In this document: in pieces, positions 7,187 through 12,061 of the stretch
Position numbering within the stretch: position 1 is the first letter of the stretch
Layout: the number at the start of each line of letters is the position of its first letter
From: an uncultured Collinsella sp.
Lineage (GTDB): Bacteria > Actinomycetota > Coriobacteriia > Coriobacteriales > Coriobacteriaceae
Direction of reading: 5' to 3'
Assembly: GCA_900549655.1 (NCBI GenBank)
Contig: UROZ01000054.1
Span: 1 to 12,061, forward strand
DNA length: 12,061 bases
Notes under the pieces: model-generated
Seen by the model: the letters and a program-made list of their open reading frames with translations, nothing else
What the model was told of the DNA's origin: nothing
Database searches by the model: none
Program-made: the position numbers and the translations under genes

Positions 7187-7192
7187 ACTCCT
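7187..7192 (-). promoter_or_regulatory. Ribosome-binding site of the LOG-family gene
   Basis: AGGAGT on the minus strand, 4 bases before the ATG at 7182. It decides the 252-residue start and lies only a few bases beyond the T-tract of the upstream terminator. Confidence 0.75.
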
Positions 7193-7197
7193 ATCGA

Positions 7198-7246
7198 GAA
7201 AAAGAAAAGCGGGCGGGGTCGACGCCATGCGCCAAACACCCGCCCG
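7198..7246 (-). terminator. Intrinsic terminator immediately upstream of the LOG gene
   Basis: On the minus strand CGGGCGGG (complement of 7239-7246) pairs with CCCGCCCG (complement of 7210-7217), an all-GC 8-bp stem with a loop of about 21 bases. It is followed at once by TTTTCTTTTTC. The opposite orientation has no T-tract, so it acts on minus-strand transcripts only. It lies about 150 bp after the tgt stop but only 16 bases from the LOG start codon, so it can be read either as the tgt terminator or as an attenuator in the LOG leader. Confidence 0.75.
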
Positions 7247-7395
7247 AACATCAACCATTCGGTATGGTACCCACGATGCATCAAGCGCTTGCAAGCTATC
7301 GGTCAGCGGTTGCGCAGACAGTGCAGGCGAACGTGATGACCGGCCGGCGCTCGCCCCTTGCCGTTGCCCGCGCTCCGCAAGCGTCCGCGCCGTCC

Positions 7396-8535
7396 TTAGT
7401 AGTCCACCGCCGCAGGACTGTTCATCCAGTCGCTCACAAACGCGCCGTAGCGGCCCTCAATAATGGCCTGGCGGGCACGCTGCATAAGGTTGAGCAGGTA
7501 GTAGATGTTGTGCATCGACAGCAGAATACCGCCGAGCATCTCCTTCTGCGTGACCATGTGACGGATGAGCGCGCGGCTGTAGCCGCCCGTGCACACCGGG
7601 CAGGTGCAGGTGGGGTCGATGGGGCCGTCGTCGTGCGCAAAGCGCGCGTTGCGGAAGTTAAGGCGACCTTCACTGGAGAACGCCGTGCCCATGCGGCCGG
7701 TGCGCGTCGGCAGCACGCAGTCGAACATGTCGATGCCCACGCCCACACCGCGCACGAGGGTGGTGGGGTTGCCGACGCCCATCAGGTAGCGCGGCTTGTG
7801 CTTGGGCATGTACTCGCTCGCGAGCGGTGCCAGCGTCTCGAACATGGTCTCGTGGTCCTCGCCCACCGAGTAGCCACCGATGCCGTAGCCCGGGAAGTCG
7901 CCGCACTCCTCCAGATGGCGCAGCGAACGCAGGCGCAGGTCCAGGTGCATGCCGCCCTGAACGATGCCAAAGAGCGCCTGGTCATCGCGGGTGTGGGCCT
8001 TATAGCAGCGCTCGGCCCACATGCTCGACAGCTCCACGGCACGCTCGACGTAGGCGCGCGTGGCAGGATAGCCGGGGCACTGGTCGAGCTGCATGCAGAT
8101 GTCGGAACCGAGCTTCATGGCGATTTCCATGTTGTCCTCGGGCGTCCAGAACACGTGGCGACCGTCGTAATCGTTGACGATAAAGCGCACGCCCTCGTCG
8201 GTGAGCTTGACGGCGTCGTTGTGGCTGAAGACCTGGAAACCGCCCGAGTCGGTAAGAATGGGGCCATGCCAGTTCATAAACTTATGCAGTCCGCCCAGCT
8301 CGGCGATGGTGTCCTCGCCGGGACGCATGGACAGGTGGTAGGTGTTGGCGAGCACGATCTGCGCACCGAGCTGCTTGACGGTCTCGGTGGGGATGCCCTT
8401 GACGTTTGCCTTGGTGCCCACGGGCATAAAGATCGGCGTCTCGATGTCACCGTGCGGGGTGTGCAGTACGCCGGCACGCGCATGCGTCGTCGGGTCCTCG
8501 GCGATCAGGTCGAATTTAAAAAGGCTCTGGTCCAT
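7396..8535 (-). CDS. tgt: tRNA-guanine(34) transglycosylase (queuine/preQ1 tRNA-ribosyltransferase)
   Basis: A 379-residue enzyme of normal bacterial length. It exchanges guanine at wobble position 34 of Asp, Asn, His and Tyr tRNAs for preQ1 (or queuine) in the cytoplasm. Conserved residues are D96 in TDSGGFQVF, GIVQGG (190-195), YLMGVG (250-255), nucleophile D272 in MFDCVLPTRTGR, and the zinc site C310/C312/C315 with H342. The spacing from the first cysteine to the histidine is 32 rather than the usual 31 residues because of an extra glycine in CTGGYSRA. AAGGAG (complement of 8545-8550) lies 9 bases before the ATG. No preQ1 or queuosine synthesis genes are nearby, so the precursor must come from elsewhere in the genome or from uptake. 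Confidence 0.96.
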   Translation of the reverse strand: MDQSLFKFDLIAEDPTTHARAGVLHTPHGDIETPIFMPVGTKANVKGIPTETVKQLGAQIVLANTYHLSMRPGEDTIAELGGLHKFMNWHGPILTDSGGFQVFSHNDAVKLTDEGVRFIVNDYDGRHVFWTPEDNMEIAMKLGSDICMQLDQCPGYPATRAYVERAVELSSMWAERCYKAHTRDDQALFGIVQGGMHLDLRLRSLRHLEECGDFPGYGIGGYSVGEDHETMFETLAPLASEYMPKHKPRYLMGVGNPTTLVRGVGVGIDMFDCVLPTRTGRMGTAFSSEGRLNFRNARFAHDDGPIDPTCTCPVCTGGYSRALIRHMVTQKEMLGGILLSMHNIYYLLNLMQRARQAIIEGRYGAFVSDWMNSPAAVDY

Positions 8536-8572
8536 AAACTGGAACTCCTTGGTTGCGGTTCATACGCAAACC

Positions 8573-8578
8573 ATTATA
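8573..8578 (-). promoter_or_regulatory. Candidate -10 box for tgt
   Basis: Perfect TATAAT on the minus strand, 37 bases before the tgt ATG. No good -35 hexamer is visible 16-18 bp upstream, so the call rests on the -10 alone. Confidence 0.4.
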
Positions 8579-8640
8579 CGGGCAACCAACAACCCGCACC
8601 GACTCGACAGAAACTGATGCAAAGGGGTCATAGTCATTGG

Positions 8641-8774
8641 GGACGTTCTTAAACGACTAGCCGTCGGGGACAGTCTTCAGCGCCACCTTACAAAGGAGTG
8701 TCCCAATCTGCCGGCAAGAGCGTCCCCAAGTGCCGGCAAGAGCGTCCCCCTCGACTAGTCATTTAAGAACGTCC
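8641..8774. repeat. Inverted repeat with 20-bp arms (GGACGTTCTT family)
   Basis: GGACGTTCTTAAACGACTAG at 8641-8660 matches the complement of 8755-8774 at 19 of 20 positions. The 94-bp centre holds GGGGACAGTC and two exact copies of TGCCGGCAAGAGCGTCCCC (8709-8727 and 8731-8749, period 22). Related sequence recurs at 11955-11993. Confidence 0.8.
8709..8749. repeat. Two tandem copies of a 19-bp GC-rich unit
   Basis: The 19-base unit beginning TGCCGGCAAG is repeated exactly with 3 bases (AAG) between copies. Only two copies exist, so this is not a CRISPR array. It lies within the larger inverted repeat. Confidence 0.85.
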
Positions 8775-8853
8775 AACGACTACATCAACAAAGGCAACGC
8801 CGATGCTCTGGCAACGTCAGCGAGCGGTCGCCAGAGCGAACAAGTTGGCATGA

Positions 8854-8894
8854 AAAGAGGGCGGCATAGACCTTCTGGTCATGCCGCCCTCTTT
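8854..8894 (-). terminator. Strong terminator hairpin downstream of the SDR gene
   Basis: AAAGAGGGCGGCAT (8854-8867) pairs perfectly with 8881-8894, and GACC/GGTC extends the stem after one bulged A, with loop TTCT. Read on the minus strand the hairpin ends in a TTTT run, giving an intrinsic terminator for the SDR transcript about 70-110 bases after its stop. On the plus strand CTCTTTG follows, so it could also work weakly in that direction. Confidence 0.8.
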
Positions 8895-8936
8895 GAATGA
8901 CAAATTGTCGCTCTGGTGACCGCGCAGCGTCGGCCC

Positions 8937-8964
8937 GTTACGGCGTTTGTTAAAACGCCGTAAC
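8937..8964. repeat. Perfect 12-bp hairpin immediately behind the SDR stop codon
   Basis: GTTACGGCGTTT (8937-8948) and its complement (8953-8964) enclose the 4-base loop GTTA. It begins 2 bp beyond the SDR stop on the minus strand and is not followed by a T-run, so it may protect the mRNA end or help the terminator at 8854-8894. Confidence 0.75.
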
Positions 8965-8966
8965 TA

Positions 8967-9767
8967 TTAGGGCCGCTGGCCCATGCCACCCTCGAGGGTA
9001 ACGGTCTCGCCGTTCATGTACTTAAAGTCGGGACCGCAGAGCTGAACGACCACGCGTCCGATTTCCTTCTCGACGTCGCCGTAGTGACCAGCCGGCGGCA
9101 TGTGGACGTTGGCCTTAAACGCCTCGGGATAGGCATCCTGGAAGTTCTCGAGCGCAGCAGTCCAGGCAAGCGGGCACACAATGTTGACGTTGATGCCGTC
9201 CTTGCCCCACTCGTTGGCGGCAACGCGGGTCAGGCCGCGGATGCCCTCCTTGGCGGCAGCATAGCTGCACTGGCCATAGTTGCCAAACAGGCCGGCGCCC
9301 GAAGCAAAGTTGACCACGGAGCCCTTGGTCTCCTTCAGGTGCGGATAGGCCTTCTGCATGTACAGGTAGGTGGCATACAGGCCAGAGTAAATGGCAAGGT
9401 TAAACTGGTCCATAGTGTGGTCGGCGATGGTCACACCCGAGGCGCTGGCCTGAGCATTGTTGACGACGGCGTCGATGCGGCCGAACTCCTCAATGGCCTT
9501 GTCGATGACGTTCTGGACAACGGCCTCGTTATCCTGGCCAGCCGAGACATCGGCCTGAACAGGCAGAACCTTGACACCGTACTCGGCCTCGAGAGACTCC
9601 TTGGCGGCCTCGAGCTTGGCGACGTTGCGGCCGGTGATGACGAGGTTCGCGCCCTCCTTGGCAAATGCGATATCGATGCCGTAGCCGATGGAGCCAGCAG
9701 AGCCGTCCTTAAGCGTGGCCTTGCCGCCGCCGGTGACGATCACGGTCTTACCAGTGAAAAGTCCCAT
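8967..9767 (-). CDS. SDR-family oxidoreductase, 12-alpha-hydroxysteroid dehydrogenase-like
   Basis: A 266-residue classical short-chain dehydrogenase. Seen directly: TGGG near residues 12-15 and GSIGYG (25-30) of the nucleotide-binding loop, TGRN (45-48) whose arginine favours NADP(H), NNAQ (103-106), catalytic S156 in NFASGAG, and Y169/K173 in SYAAAK. The stretches NNAQASASGV, IYSGLYATYLYM, NFASGAGLFG, AAAKEGIRGL and GETVTLEGGMGQRP are, as I recall them, nearly identical to the 12-alpha-hydroxysteroid dehydrogenases of bile-acid-modifying clostridia, which oxidise or reduce the C12 hydroxyl of cholate-type bile acids. Substrate here is inference. About 7 extra residues (TLKDGSAG) lie within the nucleotide-binding loop. 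AAGGA sits 6 bases before the ATG at 9767; an upstream in-frame start at 9863 lacks such a site. Divergent from the coiled-coil gene and apparently monocistronic. Confidence 0.85.
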   Translation of the reverse strand: MGLFTGKTVIVTGGGKATLKDGSAGSIGYGIDIAFAKEGANLVITGRNVAKLEAAKESLEAEYGVKVLPVQADVSAGQDNEAVVQNVIDKAIEEFGRIDAVVNNAQASASGVTIADHTMDQFNLAIYSGLYATYLYMQKAYPHLKETKGSVVNFASGAGLFGNYGQCSYAAAKEGIRGLTRVAANEWGKDGINVNIVCPLAWTAALENFQDAYPEAFKANVHMPPAGHYGDVEKEIGRVVVQLCGPDFKYMNGETVTLEGGMGQRP

Positions 9768-10063
9768 ACGAAGTCCTTTCAAAATCGCGACGGGCACGCC
9801 CGCCGACTGCGCGCATCCAAAATAAACGCGCCAAAAGCTGAGATGCAACTTTAGCTTCTTCAAGTGAAAAGAAAAGGCCTCGATAGGCGAACGGCGTAAC
9901 GTTTTTCGGCGAAGGGATTGTCAAGTAAAAATTGGGTAGAGCGGCCGAGTTTTTGCTATCGACGCGAGCCATCGAACACGTTTTGAAACTTTGCTGCAGC
10001 GCGTGGGATGTCGGCGCGAGACTTTATCATAGGGTGACAAACAACGATGAGGAGCACATGCCT
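9768..10063. promoter_or_regulatory. Divergent control region between the SDR and coiled-coil genes
   Basis: About 296 bp with no gene. A perfect TTGACA lies on the minus strand (complement of 9919-9924), but the expected -10 position reads CGTTAC, a poor match, so an SDR promoter here would need an activator or a different spacing. For the plus-strand gene, TATCAT (10025-10030) could be a -10 box 33 bases before the ATG at 10064, again without a good -35. No clear operator palindrome was seen. Confidence 0.3.
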
Positions 10064-11845
10064 ATGACAGACGAGCTGGACCCCCAGACTCAACAGCATA
10101 TTGATGATTCCGCAGACACCATTGACGACTGCGATACTTCTACCAGCAGCGATGGCAGCATTGATGCCGCCGTCGAGGAGGCTCCTGCCGCCGCAGGCGA
10201 GGCCGCAGACGCTAATGTCGCCGCAGAGCAAGACAAAGAAGAGCAGCTAGAGCAGCCGGACCCGGGCGATACTGAGCCCAAGGCTGAGAGCGCTCCGCAA
10301 GTAGCGGGCCCCATCGAGGTGTCTTCGGAAGAAGAGCTCGACGCCGTCATGGACTCCATGATGGATGCCGTCAAAGCGATGAAGGACGCCGTCGCCGATG
10401 CCGATGTCGACGCCGAGGAAGAGGAAGCCGCCGAGGCTGCCTCGACGTTTGTGCCCGGCGAGACCCCGGTTGCCGACCAGGGCAGTACCATGCCCTCGTT
10501 CCTACAACTCGAGCACCCCACGATCGGCGCGGACGCGGTCGACCCGCACGCAGCGGGCTTTTCTGTGATCGAAGGCGGCACCGGCAATATCGCCGCGCCG
10601 CAGACTGCCGATACGAATGCCGCCGAAGCCGCGCACCCGACCACCTCGCATGCTCCCGCCACGAGCCGCGACCTGGGGAGCGCCGTCTCAAACACCGCTA
10701 ACGCCGTGGGCACTTTTATCGCCCAGGGCGCGTCGGCCATGCGCGAGATGAACGCCGCCAAGAAGGCACTCGCCGATGCCCGCGCCCATTTAGCCGAGCT
10801 TGAGCAGCGCATCGCCGACCAGGCAGAGGAGCTCGAGACGCGCCAGGACATCGCAGGCCGCTACGATCAGATCATCGCCGATCAACGCCAGGCGATTGCC
10901 GCGGCACAGAAGACCGCTGCGGCAGCTGAAATTAACCGTGATGCCCATGCCGCCAAAGCGACGGAGCTCAAGGGCCAGCTCGAGCAAATGAAGGCAGAGG
11001 ACGATGCGACCGAGCTCCGCCTGAAGGCTGCACTCGACGCCGTGGAAGCCCGCGAGGCAAGCTCGCGCGAGACCGGCAACCGGCTCGTTCGTCGCCTTGA
11101 GGATTCCAAGCGCATCCGCGACAAAGTGAAGGCCGAGCGCGATGCCGGTATCGCCGCCGCACGACAAACTGCCGATGCTACGCGCGCACAGCTCGAGACC
11201 TTGCGTCGCGAGTATGCCGAGCTGCAGCGCAACCCTTCGGCAAATCCCGCCAATTACACCGTGCGCACCAGCGAATTGTCTATGCAAATCTCCGACGCTG
11301 CCGACGCCCTCCGCAAGGCCGAGGAAGACATTCCGCGTGTGACCGCCGATCTTGAGCATTCACTTGCCGCCGCCGAGCAGGCCGTCGAGCAGGCACAGGC
11401 CCCCATCGCCGACGCTAAACGAGCGCACCAGGCCGTAACGGCTGAGGCAGATGCCGCGCGCGACGAGCTGCAGTCCGCAAAAACTGCCGCCGCGACGCGC
11501 CAGCGCGAGCTGCGCGAAAAGATCGCCACGCAGGACAAGGCACGCCGCGAGCAAGAGCAGGCCATCGCAAACGCCCGGGCAGATGCAGCGCATGCGCAGT
11601 CGATTATCGAGCAGGCGACCGAGGTGCACGACCATCCCGAGATCACCGAATCGCTCGCCGGGTCCTTGGCACGCGACAAGGCCGAGCATACCGAGACCGA
11701 GCGCGAAGTTGCCCAACTCGAGGCCACCGAAGACGACGTGCGCAAGCGAACCCGCGACTCACGCGTCAAATTCACCGGAGCCATCGCCTGCATCATCGCC
11801 GTGATTCTGGTGATCATCCTGATCTGGCTGTTCGCGAGCAAGTAA
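10064..11845 (+). CDS. Acidic coiled-coil protein with C-terminal membrane anchor, function unknown
   Basis: A 593-residue protein I do not recognise. Residues 1-130 are strongly acidic and low in complexity; 130-220 are Ala/Thr/Pro-rich and probably disordered. About 225-390, 402-520 and 535-568 are Ala/Glu/Arg/Gln-rich heptad-like coiled coil, broken by NPSANPANYTV near 390-400 and by VHDHPEITES near 521-530. Residues 571-590 (GAIACIIAVILVIILIWLF) form one hydrophobic helix, preceded by KRTRDSRVK and followed by only ASK. By the positive-inside rule the bulk is cytoplasmic, making it tail-anchored. No signal peptide or enzyme motif is seen. GAGGAG at 10049-10054 is 9 bases from the ATG at 10064 but only 3 from the ATG at 10058, so 10064 is preferred; earlier in-frame starts lack a site. 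A structural, envelope-linked or chromosome-organising scaffold is possible but unproven. Confidence 0.85.
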   Translation: MTDELDPQTQQHIDDSADTIDDCDTSTSSDGSIDAAVEEAPAAAGEAADANVAAEQDKEEQLEQPDPGDTEPKAESAPQVAGPIEVSSEEELDAVMDSMMDAVKAMKDAVADADVDAEEEEAAEAASTFVPGETPVADQGSTMPSFLQLEHPTIGADAVDPHAAGFSVIEGGTGNIAAPQTADTNAAEAAHPTTSHAPATSRDLGSAVSNTANAVGTFIAQGASAMREMNAAKKALADARAHLAELEQRIADQAEELETRQDIAGRYDQIIADQRQAIAAAQKTAAAAEINRDAHAAKATELKGQLEQMKAEDDATELRLKAALDAVEAREASSRETGNRLVRRLEDSKRIRDKVKAERDAGIAAARQTADATRAQLETLRREYAELQRNPSANPANYTVRTSELSMQISDAADALRKAEEDIPRVTADLEHSLAAAEQAVEQAQAPIADAKRAHQAVTAEADAARDELQSAKTAAATRQRELREKIATQDKARREQEQAIANARADAAHAQSIIEQATEVHDHPEITESLAGSLARDKAEHTETEREVAQLEATEDDVRKRTRDSRVKFTGAIACIIAVILVIILIWLFASK

Positions 11846-11871
11846 GCCAGTTGCCAAAAACGCCCCAACGC

Positions 11872-11938
11872 AGTTGCGGTGAGATAGTTCCTATCTAGCC
11901 CTCAAAAAGGTCAATTCAAGAACTATCTCACCGCAACT
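11872..11938. repeat. Long hairpin repeat, copy 3, after the coiled-coil gene
   Basis: Perfect 19-bp arms, AGTTGCGGTGAGATAGTTC (11872-11890) and its complement (11920-11938), enclose a 29-base loop. It shares TTGCGGTG and ATAG with the copies at 2056 and 5618 but has a different inner arm (GTTC in place of GGACTG) and loop, so it is a subtype. It starts 27 bp after the stop codon and is followed by TTATTTAG, consistent with a transcript end. Confidence 0.85.
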
Positions 11939-11954
11939 TATTTAGATCGGCGCA

Positions 11955-12046
11955 AGGACTGTCCCCAAGTGCCGGCACAAAAGGAACGTCCCCAGGTGCC
12001 GAGTGAACCACGGCAACGCCGATGTTTTGGCGCGGACAGCGAAAAC
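11955..12046. repeat. Second copy of a composite intergenic repeat (GTCCCCAAGTGCCGGCA ... GGCAACGCCGATG)
   Basis: GTCCCCAAGTGCCGGCA (11961-11977) is identical to 8722-8738, and GGCAACGCCGATG (12012-12024) is identical to 8793-8805. In both places the first block precedes the second, and the second opens a small hairpin (here GTTTT/AAAAC). The arrangement marks a dispersed intergenic repeat. The window ends 15 bp beyond it with no further gene. Confidence 0.7.
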
Positions 12047-12061
12047 GCCCCTAAGCGAGCA

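Larger units (their letters stand above)
8536..8966. other. Repeat-rich spacer between the SDR and tgt genes
   Basis: About 430 bp without a gene. From tgt outward it contains the tgt promoter region, a wide inverted repeat (8641-8774) with a tandem 19-bp unit inside, a GGCAACGCCGATG block with a small hairpin (8793-8837), a strong terminator hairpin (8854-8894) and a further hairpin just behind the SDR stop (8937-8964). Confidence 0.75.

Noticed and set aside
6874..8652. Long open frame of 592 codons on the plus strand opposite LOG and tgt
   Set aside because: It lies antisense to two genes with clear family motifs, has a His/Val/Ala-rich nonsense composition typical of GC-rich antisense frames, and has no ribosome-binding site.
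8709..8749. Possible CRISPR array
   Set aside because: Only two units with 3 bases between them, no spacers of useful length and no cas genes.
9861..9888. Possible attenuator in the SDR leader (GCCT/AGGC stem followed by CTTTTCTTTTC on the minus strand)
   Set aside because: It looks like the LOG arrangement, but the stem is only 4 bp and unlikely to terminate; not strong enough to call.
10090..10851. Long minus-strand frames antisense to the coiled-coil gene
   Set aside because: Ser/Ala-rich shadows of an Ala/Glu-rich gene; no start signals, and the plus-strand frame has a ribosome-binding site and an anchor helix.

Overview
The window reads as chromosomal DNA of a moderately high-GC anaerobic actinobacterium of the Coriobacteriia, most likely Collinsella or a close relative. 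That is inference, resting on base composition, on palindromic intergenic repeats recalled from that group, and on a short-chain dehydrogenase of the kind found in gut bile-acid-modifying bacteria. Housekeeping genes (DegV-family, LOG-family, tgt) are visibly GC-rich. The block at about 2.1-6.4 kb is visibly lower in GC and looks like an accessory insertion.

Left (1-2042): the 5' part of a PepV-like M20 dipeptidase and a HAD phosphatase lie on the minus strand. A DegV-family fatty-acid-binding protein is divergent from them on the plus strand, with its own promoter.

Accessory block (2043-6400): a hairpin repeat ends the degV region. It is followed by a 230-bp element bounded by perfect 36-bp inverted repeats. 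Next is a 994-aa protein that joins an archaeo-eukaryotic primase (AEP) domain, an SF2 helicase and a PLD-like domain, the architecture of the TOTE-type conflict-system primase-helicases. Its stop codon lies inside a second copy of the hairpin repeat. A compact type II toxin-antitoxin operon (RelB/DinJ-like antitoxin, YafQ-like toxin) converges on it from the minus strand. No separate effector nuclease gene is visible beside the primase-helicase.

Right (6400-12061): minus-strand LOG-family nucleotide phosphoribohydrolase, minus-strand tRNA-guanine transglycosylase (tgt), a repeat-rich spacer, and a minus-strand SDR closely resembling NADP-dependent 12-alpha-hydroxysteroid dehydrogenases as recalled from memory. 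Divergent from the SDR is a 593-aa acidic, coiled-coil protein with a single C-terminal membrane anchor. A strong intrinsic terminator sits directly ahead of the LOG-gene ribosome-binding site, suggesting attenuation of that gene. A third hairpin repeat and a second copy of a composite intergenic repeat follow the coiled-coil gene.

The genes best worth following are the primase-helicase with its degenerate PLD site, the terminal-inverted-repeat element beside it, the LOG leader terminator, the steroid-dehydrogenase-like SDR and the tail-anchored coiled-coil protein. No rRNA, tRNA, CRISPR array or transposase gene was found.
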